Shown here piece after piece: positions 36,998-47,943 of a stretch of DNA of 64,000 bases. The stretch covers positions 71,501,249-71,565,248 of the forward strand of contig OZ038423.1 in NCBI GenBank assembly GCA_964036155.1. The letters run 5' to 3'. Below the pieces are notes generated by a model. It was not told where the DNA came from. It did not search any database and saw only the letters and a program-made list of their open reading frames with translations. A program made the translations under genes and the position numbers. The first letter of the stretch is position 1; each line of letters opens with the position of its first letter. Source of the stretch: Diploscapter coronatus (taxonomy: Eukaryota > Nematoda > Chromadorea > Rhabditida > Rhabditidae).

Positions 36998-37255
36998 AGA
37001 GAGTAAGTTATTAGTTATATTTAAATAAATTCTACTGGTGCTGAATGGAGGTGGATTTTGAAAGTTGAGGAAGAACTAAAAAATATAATAACTCCATCCA
37101 GCCAGTTTATTTACAAACAAATCACACTAAATAATGTTAACGATGTGAAAATGAGAAGTGAATGGAGCAAGAACGCGAGCGGGACAACTGGAGAGATCAC
37201 AACGGTTTTCGGGGGGAACGGAGGCTGACTCGAAGTTGAAATTTTAAAAAGAAAA

Positions 37256-37610
37256 TCAGTAGCGACGATATTTGAGAATGGCTTTCAGTAACTGATCGTT
37301 TTCCAAGAACGGTGAGCCGGCTCCTGGAATTTGTTAAACTAAAAATTTTAACTTGAATAGAAATTTGATATTGTTGAAATTCGTTTAAAAATCCTCAGTT
37401 TTGTTTCCTCTAAAGTTATAATTGCCTTACCAGTCCTCTTCAGATAGGGTAGCAGGTATTGTGGTGTATTGTCATCATCCAGAACGTCCACTGAAAATTC
37501 TTCTTCTCTTCAAAATACAAATAAAAATAATTACCTGTCAGCACTGGAGCTGCGTAAACGAGGACGATAACGAAAAGGATCAAGCAGGACACAAGTCGGA
37601 GCAGAGACAT
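37256..37610 (-). CDS. Small secreted neuropeptide-like precursor
   Basis: Three minus-strand exons (37535-37610, 37431-37490, 37256-37323) give 67 residues in frame. Residues 1-20 are a clear signal peptide (RLVSCLILFVIVLVYA), followed by an acidic spacer with DVLDDDNTPQYLLPYL, a Lys43-Arg44 dibasic site and a final stretch TGAGSPFLENDQLLKAILKY that ends in RRY. Convertase cleavage at KR and perhaps RR would release one peptide of about 20 residues; there is no Gly for C-terminal amidation and no cysteine. I do not recognise the family. GATA sites cluster just upstream of the ATG. Signal peptide plus dibasic logic, three phase-consistent exons and short introns support a real gene. Confidence 0.7.
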
Positions 37611-37681
37611 GGTGGGTAATGCGGGAGAGTGAAATCGACACTGACGCTGTCCAGCAAGTGGTCACTGGCTGAAAATCGAGG

Positions 37682-37763
37682 GATAAGTTTTTAAACGTGA
37701 TTTTCAGGCGGAAAAAGTCAGCGGATACCCGATGGGATAAAGATAAAAGATGATAAATGATAA
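37682..37763 (-). promoter_or_regulatory. Cluster of GATAA sites upstream of the neuropeptide gene
   Basis: Five GATAA motifs (about 37682, 37736, 37742, 37752, 37759) lie 70-155 bases before the start codon. In nematodes such clusters drive intestinal genes through ELT-type GATA factors; that role here is inference. Confidence 0.35.
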
Positions 37764-40700
37764 GAGCTAATGGCTAGGGAAAATTGTGCCTGGCACATCC
37801 GCACAGCTGAGCACAAACATGTTGTGTTGTCATTGGATTCAGTAAAACGAACCGCTTTTGCCCACTAGCTTCTTAGCTCATGAGAAAATCGCTGTTTTGA
37901 TCCTGAGAGTGATAATTCAGGCGATTAGAAAGGATATCAGGATCTAATCAGATCGGGAAAGGAATGAAGCGAGATCAGCTGTTAAATGTAAGTTAAAAAT
38001 GGACGTAAATAAGCGAGAGATTGTAGATGATTATGGATCATTGTAACATCATTAATTTTAGGAGACGTAGACTTAAAAATCGTGCTGAAGTAGTATAGGC
38101 GTGCATTTTTATACTGAACAAAGTGGTTCGAGTGAAATTAATCTGGATAAAACTGAATTATTGAAATTTGATTGTTTATGGTGGTCATGCGAAAAACTAA
38201 AATTAAGCATGTTCGTTACGAAATTATCCTGTGCGTGATTTAAGGTAAAATAATAAGGTAGGGTGTAGGTGAATGGGGCTAAAGATCAAGATACGGAAAA
38301 GTGAATGCGAAAAATGAACAACTGAATTACTCTTGGACTCTATCGAATCAGCATTATATTGTAAGGTCTACGCACAACCTACAAAGGCTGTGAAAAATCG
38401 TGTATAATTCGATAATCTTTAAAGGGGATTTTTACGGCCGGAAAAAAATAATCTAGGCTTGTCAAATCAAAATACTCCAAAATCCAGATTGTTCGGCTTA
38501 GAAAGTGGGTATTTTAGGACGATGATGCTATAGACAATTTGATTGGAATTCGTGACAAATCAGGACTAAATTAATGGACTCGAACGAGGGTTTGAAAATA
38601 AACAAATAGAGAAACGTGAAAAACGAGCAAGATTAAATAATGAAAAGGATATAATAGGATTAGTGAGCAATCCAGGGAGGATTGAGTCTATGCCAGGTAA
38701 GCACAAGAAGCTGGCAAGAGTTGCTGTGAAATTTTTCAGACATCAGCTGAAGATTTGCTTACAAGAACGATTAGTCATGAGTAAATCTAAACATAGATCA
38801 ATTATAAGATGGCTACTTTATCTTGTATATCTTTTACTACAATGTAAGAAATTGATATGATAACTCTAAAAATAAATCCTAAACTCATAATTTTTTATCT
38901 TAACGCTAAAAGTTTCTGAGAGAACACTTATGCAAAAGCAGGTGTTATTTAGTACGAAACACATTCACAGAAAAGTTCCCGCATTCGTCCCGCATTTGTC
39001 TCGCATTATCACTCTCTCTTCCCGCATTCGTCTCGCGTTCGTCTCGCATTCCTCCCGACTCGGCCTCGCTGCGGAGCCGAGTCGGGAGGAATGCGTGAAC
39101 TTTTCTCTGTGTTAGAACAGAATTTAATAATTGCTGAAAAATTAGAAATCACCGTACCAGACGTTAACCAGCACCCAAGTTTGCATGATAAGAAAATTAT
39201 ATGGAAACTTGTGATGTTATTCGCTTCGCTGAAGGGCTCAAGGCAGAGAATTATCTAGTTTTTGCTGTTCTTAAGCGATGATGAATAATGTTTCGGGTCA
39301 AAATCTATCTGATAAAGCGTCAAGCCTTAGATTTTGACAAAAATAGCTGGATCTCATATCGTCTTTGGAAGGCTTTATCTGACGTATAATCTTAAATCAA
39401 AATGTCAACCCATACAAATCATATGGAAATATGGGATTTCTTCGTTTAAGCAAGCTTGTCCTTCATTAAAAATCTAAAAGTACTTATGACCCGACTGATC
39501 CTGAATATGTAAATCCTCATGAAATCCTTATCCGAGTTGACGAAACGCTTGAAAATGCATCATTTCCTAGAAAATTTAGCGATGAGATAGTTCTGAGTTT
39601 TAATGTCGCTGCAGAATATACACATCAAAATTTAGATGATTTTAGTGGTGCAGGATAAAATCAGAAAGATGACTGGAAAATATTTAAGAATTTGTCATAG
39701 AATACAAATTACGTAAAATTTTTAAAACTTCGACAAAAGATCGCTTTTTCGAAATCGATGAAAAATGGCAAATCGTTCGATTTTCGATGGAATGCATTGA
39801 ACATTGTTTCGAAGGGAAATCTAATGGACAGATAAAAAAGAACCGATGCTTCCGGAATAATTTCATTGAAAGAAAATATTTATGGCCATGGAAATTTTTT
39901 AGACCTAACAAAAATATTTAAAAGAAACCGAGCCTAGATTCGAATTTAAATATTCAAGAACATCTTAAATTGGAAGAACAGTGGTTTAATGTCCAGAATT
40001 CTACAGAAGTTGTGCCTTGGATATAAATTACTGTATTCATCTTTAATTCTAACCCACTTTATTTAGAAAAATTCATTTAGCGAAAGAATTGAATATAGAA
40101 AAGATAAAACGAGAATGAATTTTGCAAAGATACTTCATTTGTCCAATTAGACAGTTTGTAAACCGCGCTTTTGCTCATCTTCGTTTCTCAATTTGCGTCT
40201 AAGCATAACAGCTTATTGCTACTCTATTGACGCTCTGTTTCCCAAAGAAAGCTGCAGGGAAACATATCGAAATAGACTTTTAATGCTATTTTACGGCAAG
40301 ATGTTGGAAACATTGGCGTAAGCAAATTTAATTAAAATGAGCAAGAATTAGCAGGAATAATAAAATAAAACAGCTTCTTGAGAGGTTCACTCACTACTTA
40401 TTTCGAAGGTTTATATAGTCTAGAAGAAGATTTTATAAATTTTTCACACATATCTAAATTATCAGATTATTCAGAAAATTATATATCAAAGGTTCAGTTT
40501 GACCAGAAATAATTATTGTAGTTTAGAAGAAGTTCATATAATTACATAAAAGATGAAAATAATATCAAAGCAGCTGATTCTAAAATTCAGGGTTACTTCA
40601 AATAACACAGAACAAATGATTACCGAATTTTTTTTACAAATATAAATATTCTGCAAAATATATTGCAATATCATGCTATTCTATGCGATTTTGTTAAATT

Positions 40701-42658
40701 ATAAGTCAAGGATTCCGAATAAGCTGATTATTTTGAAGAAATACGCACATACGGTCTAATGTTCTAATAATTTTTACTGAAAAGTGCAAGTTTGAAAATT
40801 TTGAAAACAGAAAAATATCATCATTAGGTTCTATAATAGTTAGGTCTACGAAATATAAAATGAAGTTACATCATAAATTATGAGAGGCTATTATCAAATT
40901 CTCTCGAATATACTGTAATTTGAGAAGTCACGTATTCCGAACGAAGCATAATTGCATAACGATGATGCAAAGCGCAGCTAAAAGTCGAAAAAGAATCAGT
41001 AAGGTGAAGATTTCAAGCTATGACATATTATTGTCATCCGCATTATATATCCACTGAAAAATGCGAGAGTGGGAGGGGAATTTGAGAGGATGAAAGCTTG
41101 AGAAACAAAAAATGAAGGGTGGGAATGATAATGCAAAAATGTTGAACATAGATATTGCGATAAGAATAATTTTCAAAATAGTGACATATGATAGGATAGG
41201 TAAAATGAAAATGTACCCAGGCTCAATGCCAGGATGCTACAAATCTTTAGCATTTTACCTTTATTACACTTTGCAAAAATTCGCAATTTGGAGGAAATAT
41301 CATTGAGAAGGGTGAGATTTTGAAAATTTTAGGTCAAAGCGAAGTTCAGGATAAAATATGACGGGTGATATGATTGATAGATATTCGTAGTTGAGTCGTG
41401 CGGAGTATGTCCCACAGATCTAAGGATTCACGGAACTAAAATTTCGATTCGAGATTCTATGTCCGCAAGCTTTATTTTTAGAGCAAACGTTGATAAATTT
41501 GCTTATAATAATAGCCTGTGTTGTCTGGGCTAGCTGTACTTTGGCTTCCTTATTTATAGTTCCTTTTGGCTATGAATTCGTTGAAACGTTTTATTTTTCA
41601 TGCTCTTATCATTTTATGATTAAGGAAATAACCTCCAACAATCTTGTAATTAAGGGGTATTTAAAAATCGCGATAATTCGAGCTTATAGAGTATGTGAAT
41701 TTCTTGCGTTCAAAATCAGCGCTTTTAGCAAATTACTCATTTCACGGGAGTAGACATGCGAAATTCAGGTGTTACGTAAAAAAACTTACATTTTAAATCA
41801 TGGTTGGCGGATATTTGCAAAAATTTGACTTCCAGTGAGATTAAACTCTCCATTCCAAAAAGAATGGAGTTTTCCATCATCTGATCTATCAACCCCTCTT
41901 TCGTCGTATCATATTGATGCAGAAAAGAGATTTTCTGCTACATTTCATTTTTTTCTGGGATCTTTAATCAGGAATCCGAATGGTTCACCACAAAAGAGGC
42001 CGCACAAAATATCAACAATAAAAATACCACAATAAATTGCAATTCTTATCATTTTTCTTAACTTTGTCAACAACAATATCGAAGCATTGTATTGTGAAAC
42101 TAATCGAATTTTTACATCATAACATTTTCATTGATAACTAGGGATAATAAAATGCAAGTAACGAAAACAAACGAATAGTTCAAAGATTTAAATAATGAAC
42201 TTTAAAAAATAATTGAAGGATTTCAAATATACCCAGAATAACCTAATTACACTATTCCTAATCTACTGTAGTTAATCAACCCTCATTTAGGGGAAGTGAA
42301 GCTAAATAACATGTAACTGGAGAGATCTCTGAGAAATGAAAAACCGAACCGAGTGAATAAATCTCATGGCTATAAAAATGGAAATATGACACGCATAGCT
42401 GATTTTATACACAGGTGATAAAGCACCGAAAAATGAATCTAAAATGGTAAATTAATTTCTAGCGCCCCTATGAGTTGAGCTCTGTTTGATTTCGGAAGAC
42501 TATAAAGGAGTGTGTGCTGTGTGGAAGGAAGATGAATACAAGTTGATGAGCACGAAAACATTTATTAATGACAAGTTAGGGTGCTGCTTATAGAGATCAG
42601 GGGCAAGATATCTAGGATAGATATGCAATTATGGTAGAGTGATATTATCTCATACAAT
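37764..42658. other. 4.9-kb gene-poor region with one foldback
   Basis: Read on both strands, I find no exon with credible borders or composition. The only clear structure is the foldback near 38966-39111. Open frames such as 41490-41753 lack splice context or homology that I recognise. Confidence 0.5.
38966..39111. repeat. Compound hairpin with GCATTC-rich loop block
   Basis: A perfect 20-bp stem (39045-39064 with 39076-39095, loop of 11 nt) is extended outward by CACAGAAAAGTTC (38966-38978) pairing with 39096-39111. Between the outer and inner left arms lies a block of degenerate CCCGCATTCGT/CTCGCATT units. This may be a small foldback element expanded by unit duplication. Confidence 0.75.
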
Positions 42659-45304
42659 TCATACCCTAACTCTATGTTTCTGTTCATTCTCAGCGATTTC
42701 ATACCCTTCTTCTCCGTCATGAAGATCACCTTTGGCTTCTTCTGATTCCATGGTCTGAAATTAGAAAAATGCTATTTTTTAAACTATAATTCTACGGACT
42801 TCTATCTCCAATATCCCTTTTGAAAATTTAGCTCTCCTAATTTGGGAGGATTGCTATTATGAATTTTACGGTATCTCAAAAGTCAAATTGAATATTGTTA
42901 GTTGGACAAATTAGTTAATCGGATAAAATATGACATAAAATTTAGAATATCAAGAAAAGTCCTATTTACTTTCTTTCTCTCCCTCGACTCCTTGTCCTTG
43001 GTCGCCTTGAGCACTTGCAGCCTCTGGTTGGCGGCCTTGTCCTCGTCGGTCGGCTCCATGAAATAATCCCAATAGATCTGAAAATGATCATAAGCCATAA
43101 AAAATAAAAGAAGAAATAAGATTTTGATATTATTCTTTCTTTTTTTTTTTTTTTTAATTTCTTAAGTCTTCTAAAATGCCATTTACATGAAAGAAAAATG
43201 CCGAAACCGATGATTATTTGGCATGTTATGGCAAAATATTCAAAATCTTTTAATCTCGTTCAAATTAATACTGCCAAGATAACGAATTTTCATATGAAAT
43301 AGACATGTTTTCAGTTTTTAAGAATAACAAGTTTTAAAATTCAGACCTTAATCCTCTTTTTGAGCTCGATCACTTCTTCCCAGTCCTCTTTGTTGGCGAT
43401 CGGCTTGCGCATCGAATTTTTCCAATCTGTTCGGATCCAGACCTGAAAATATATATTTTTTAATTCTTATTCTTTTATTTTTGAATGAAAAACCTCACAT
43501 TGATATAATTCTCGCACTTGAGGATGAAGTATTTGGAATTGGTTCGCACGAGCAGCATGCTTAGGTTCGCCTCGTCTGCCTGAAAAAAAAGACTCAAACA
43601 TACTAATTTAATTTGTTTCATTTGTAATTTCTCACTATGCTCAAACTTCAGAAAAAATGACGATAAAAATACCAATTTGAGAACTCTTTCATGTCTAGCA
43701 CCTTTTTATGGGTATAAAGCTGGAGAAAATAAATAAATAATAGAAGATAATTTAAAACACCTGTTTCAAAACTCCTTCATATTTACTGTTCCAATTCTCA
43801 CTTTTGTTTGATAGTACTCAGAAAAAAGTTCAAATCAAAATAGATAAATAAAAGTAAAAGGATAAATTTGACCAATTTCAAAATCCTCTTCATGTTGAGA
43901 GCCTCCCTCTTGTTGGGGACCAGCTCGACATTCTCCTTGATAGGAGCCTCGCCCCCGTCCACGTTGTCCCACACGATGCCGCGCTCTATTCCCGGCTTGT
44001 TCACGAAGTAGCGCACTCGCGTGATTCTGGAAAAGAAAAATTAAATAGAAAATCATTTTTATTTTTCCTAAAAAAGATCTTTGATATATCATTTTTGATC
44101 TCTTAAAATGATCACATTTTAACTTTTTCTAATTTGAAAATGTACATTCCTTCTTGAAATATCACTTTCCGAATCTTTCAAAAAAATTGACAATTAGAAA
44201 AATCAATATTTGATATTAACGCATAAATATTTATTTATTTTCTCAAAAATATAAAAGTAAAAAATCTCCCACCCAGTGCCCTCGAACTGTTTTGGGTCGT
44301 GAGTGATCTGCTCGATGGAGAGCTTGTACTCTGACGTATCAGTGGTGGGAATTGTGCAGTGGAAACCCTCCTCACATTTCTTCTCCAGCTCCTTCCAAGT
44401 CTCGTTATTCTTCGGCACCTCGTGTCGGAATTTCACCTAAAAAATGAGACTTGAAAATTTCAGCAATTTTTTGTAAACTTTATCAACTTTTGTTCCTAAA
44501 AGTAAGTAAAATTTCAAAATTGGTGGTCAAGAACTGGACGAACTTTACTAGAAACGGAAATAATGAAATAAAGTTAAAAACAACCTCATTAAAATCCTCG
44601 ACCAGTTCGCAAATCTGATCGTAGAAATACTTGTTCGCCACCGTTTCGCCTCTCGAAGTTTTCCAGCTGAAAAACAAAAAAATCATAGAATTTAGTTTTC
44701 GAGGAAAAACTAACCCATTCCTGTAGAAATACGGAAAGAATTTCGCGTCCGTGACGATCGTGATATCGGTCAGGTTTTTCTTCTTTCCCTAAAAGATAAA
44801 TTAATCGAATTCAAACAGGAAAACTATCAAGGAAGTGTACGTCATTATCGCAAATGAAAGAGCTTTTCATTAAAAATAAAAACCGCTAAAATTTTTTTAT
44901 GATTTTTAGAGAAAATACCTAAAAAACTCTAACCTCTTTGAGGGCCTCCCTTATTGCGGCGAGCTGTGAGCGGAATTCTGTCTCCGGATAGGCGCCTAGT
45001 CTGTAAGCTGTGCTGCTTTTCAACGAATCTGGCAGATTTGTCCACTTCACGGCGTACGAACCGATTGATTTGCCTGGAAAAATTCGTCTCTTTCATAAAA
45101 TTTACTCATTTTTGCAAAGTCCACTCTCGGTTTTAAGAAGCGTTCATTTTTATATTCTTCACTTTTCTTTTTCATAAAAATGATCTACTCTTCAGTGTGG
45201 CTATTTTCGGAAATAATGAAAAATGATGCAATGGTTCAAATTTTGTTTAAATTTCGACCTTCTCTGAGCGTTTTTAAGACTCCCCTGACATACGCGGTCG
45301 CCAT
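42659..45304 (-). CDS. Double RNase H-like protein, catalytic residues degraded
   Basis: Ten minus-strand exons (45259-45304, 44934-45073, 44715-44788, 44585-44666, 44273-44436, 43873-44026, 43499-43579, 43347-43442, 42970-43077, 42659-42754) give 346 residues with consistent phases. The first half follows RNase H1: strand 1 about 4-10, RLGAYPETEFRSQLAAI for helix A, ITIVTDAKFF for strand 4, GWKTSRGETVANK, and EVPKNNETWKEL. The second repeats the pattern: NKREALNMKRILK, LLVRTNSKYF, WIRTDWKNSMRKPIANK. Of the acidic D-E-D-D set, the first Asp is replaced (VRG), the helix A Glu is Gln52, Asp76 remains; in repeat two the TDS Asp is Asn234. It may bind nucleic acid or protein without cutting. The first donor (GTCGAA) is weak. 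The tail is acidic and low-complexity. Confidence 0.8.
43673..43814 (-). pseudogene. Two decayed copies of an upstream exon end inside an intron
   Basis: Within the intron 43580-43872, blocks 43761-43814 and 43673-43719 each resemble the last 48-54 nt of the exon ending at 43873, including the following donor. Copy 1 is open for 18 codons (LSNKSENWNSKYEGVLKQ against LVPNKREALNMKRILKL); copy 2 (LYTHKKVLDMKEF) has a frame break and ends in the wrong phase. They are best read as relics of tandem exon duplication, though copy 1 could still be used. Confidence 0.45.
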
Positions 45305-45642
45305 GATGGAACTAAGCTTCGATAAAGACCATAGGTTTCGGAATTTTGCTGAAAATTGAAAAATCAGCGAAACTTTCAAAGACGATCGAAAATCGACCGA
45401 CGCAAGTGTTTGGCGCGTTACACTATAAACATCAGTTGGGAATTTTATTTGCCGATGAATCATATTTTCATGCGATTTCTTCATTTCCTTCGTGATTTTA
45501 TCAATTTTATTATCACTTGTATTATGTCAGCATCAAGATATCAGTTTAGGTGATGCATCACCTTTTCTAGCGCTTTTCTGTCACATCTTTCGTCCATTTT
45601 TAATTGTAGATTTCTTTAAATTTGATATCTTTTCAGGATATG
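45305..45642. promoter_or_regulatory. Divergent promoter between RNase H-like and vps-24 genes
   Basis: 338 bases separate the two start codons. It holds a perfect 14-bp palindrome GGTGATGCATCACC (45549-45562) and a TATCTTTTCAG acceptor at 45636, just before the vps-24 ATG. Both genes would be controlled from here. Confidence 0.5.
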
Positions 45643-46935
45643 ATGGGCTTGTTCGGTAAGAAGAAAGACCCCAAAGAGCAGGTCCGCGAGTTGCAAAGAA
45701 AGCTCAGGTGACAAATTTTAATTTTAAAATCGGGATTTGAAATAAAAGGGAAGCAATTTCAGACAGGAAATGCGCACCCTCGACAGACAAATTTATGGCA
45801 TTCAGAGAGAGGAGCAGAAGGTTATTTTTTCGTTTTATCTTTTTCTTAATTTTATTTTCTTTCTTAGATTTTTATTTTTTACTTTCAGATCACAAAAGAA
45901 ATCAAGGACGCTGCTAAGAAAGGCGATCGTGAAGTCTGCGTCATTTTGGCTAAGTCGCTGCTCGAGTCTAGAAAGGTAAATTTCGAAAGAAAAATGCAAA
46001 AAACCTTACCTTCCAGAAAAAATAAAATATTTTCATAAAATTATAATCGTTCAAATTTTACTTTCAAGAATTTTTTTTTAATTTCTAAAAATGAAAATAC
46101 AAATTTCCGGCGATAAGCAAAATCCACATGTCGAAGGCGCAGATCAACTCGGTGATCATGTGCATGCAGGAGCAGCTCGCGACGATACGCATGGCCGGCT
46201 CCCTCCAGAAGTCCACCGAAGTCATGAGGAGCATGCAGAACCTTGTCAAGGTATATTTTTCCTTCAATTTTCGATCACTCAATTTGTGTTTTCTTTTTAA
46301 ATTTATCAGTCTACTTCAACTATGCTCCATTCCATGGGCAGAAATATTATTTAAATCCCAGGAACCTATTGAACGTCTTTACTTGAAACGTTAAATGTGG
46401 CAGTTTTATCATTATTCTAATTTTAGTGAATTGTCTAATTTCTAGAATAAAATAATGAATATTCAGGTACCCGAAATCATGAAAACGATGCGTGAGATGT
46501 CTCAAGAGATGATGAAGTTGGGCATCATCGAGGAAATGGTCGAAGAGACTATGGAATCTATCGAGCCACCCGACCTCGAGGAGCGCGCTCAGGTTCGAAT
46601 TATTTTTATTTTTTAAAATTTAAATTTCTAAAATAACAATATTTTATTATTGTATCCTCCAATAAGTTCTTCAATTAAAAAATAAGACTACCACAATACT
46701 AATTTCACTATTTCTGACCAGAAATAACAAGGAGACATTTTAATTTATAAATTCCTGAAAGATGAATATTCGATTCTTCCAGGAAGAAGTCGATCGTATT
46801 CTGTGGGAGATCACTGCGGGCGAGTTGGGCAAGGCTCCGCAAGCCGTGAGCGACAATTTGGGCGACCAGTCGAGCAGAGTCGCCAACGAGGATTTCGACT
46901 CCATGGCCACAAGATTGGCTGAGCTCAAGGAGTAA
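45643..46935 (+). CDS. vps-24: ESCRT-III subunit VPS24/CHMP3
   Basis: Exons 45643-45707, 45763-45820, 45889-45975, 46110-46250, 46467-46592, 46783-46935 give 209 residues (human CHMP3 has 222). The protein polymerises on endosomal membranes to bud vesicles into multivesicular bodies. Visible: MGLFGKKKD start with Gly2 suited to myristoylation, the basic coiled helices with DRQIYGIQREEQK and KKGDREVCVILAKSLLESRK, the conserved MAGSLQKSTEVMRSMQNLVK and GIIEEMVEETMESI, RILWEITAGELGKAP, and a C-terminal VPS4-binding MIM1 motif (DSMATRLAELKE). An ATG one codon upstream (45640) would add one Met; 45643 is chosen for the N-terminal glycine. The acceptor before 46110 is CCG rather than CAG, although the protein requires a junction there (SRK then AISKIHMSKA). 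Confidence 0.93.
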
Positions 46936-47943
46936 CAAAGCAAGTCTGTATGCTAATTTCTGACGATTACTGTACTTTTTCTTTTTGGTGAGTTTTGCCT
47001 TCTTTTCTTCTGGTTTTTTGAAAAGTTCACCAGTTCACCGAACACTATTTGAAAAATTAGCCAACTCTCAGTCAAGATAATATTTGTTGGAAAAGTGGAT
47101 GAACTTTACAAATGGGTGCTCATTGAACTGGATGAATTTTTACAAGAAACCTTATGAAAACTTGACATGCAAACTTATTGACTAGCACTCTAAAACGGTG
47201 GAGCCGGGAGTGGTTTTTTTCCAGATTATTTTTTAAAATATTATGTATAATTATGTATGTCATTCTCCAAAAACAAGTACCTTCTTTTCTTGTTTATATC
47301 TAAACGGGGATCTCCACTTTGCATCGAATTCTAAAAAGCAGAACAAATAATTCAAGCCATGTATCAATATAATCCTTCTAAAATTAGAATAGGTTTAATC
47401 TTCAATACTGAATCATCAAATACTCGATTTTTAAAAATTCTGTGATATAGATCTTATCTCGCAAGCTCGATAATTCATTTTAAAATTGACTATAAAAACT
47501 ATAAAAGATTATACTTTTAGACTTGGGTTAATCTCCATAGGCTTATATTATAAAAATTCTTCCAAACTTTCAACCTCTTCTTTTTATTATGAGCTCTAGG
47601 GTTTTTTTTTAAAAATGTACTTTGAAGCTTTATAGAAGACCATTATTCGCTCAAAATATCCATAAAATTCATTTATTTACAGCTAATGTAACATTTTAGT
47701 ATTAGTATCAAAACGTGAAAAATAAAATAAAGACTTTCAAATTTCTCAATAAAAATTGAAATAACCGGTTCTGACTGCATATACTTACTTTGTTAGAATC
47801 TGGGCTAAATAATTACTGTTTGATTTCAAACTAAATTCAAAATACTGAAGCGAGAATAAAACAAGAAATACGAAAGACTATTATTTCATTGATTTAAAAA
47901 TATCAAAAGAAAATTTAAATTCTGATCACATTTGAAAATGCCA
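46936..47943. other. Convergent 3' intergenic region
   Basis: Lies between the stops of vps-24 and the PTB-SH2 gene. AT-rich, with AATAAA-type signals near 47723 and no exon that I can support. Confidence 0.5.

Larger units (their letters stand above)
35998..37255. other. Intergenic region with short hairpins
   Basis: Between the RhoGEF 3' side and the neuropeptide gene stop. Apart from the two hairpins listed, it is AT-rich with no supportable exon. Confidence 0.5.

Noticed and set aside
41490..41753. 87-codon hydrophobic open frame
   Set aside because: No ATG at its start, no splice context and no recognisable family in a gene-poor AT-rich region.
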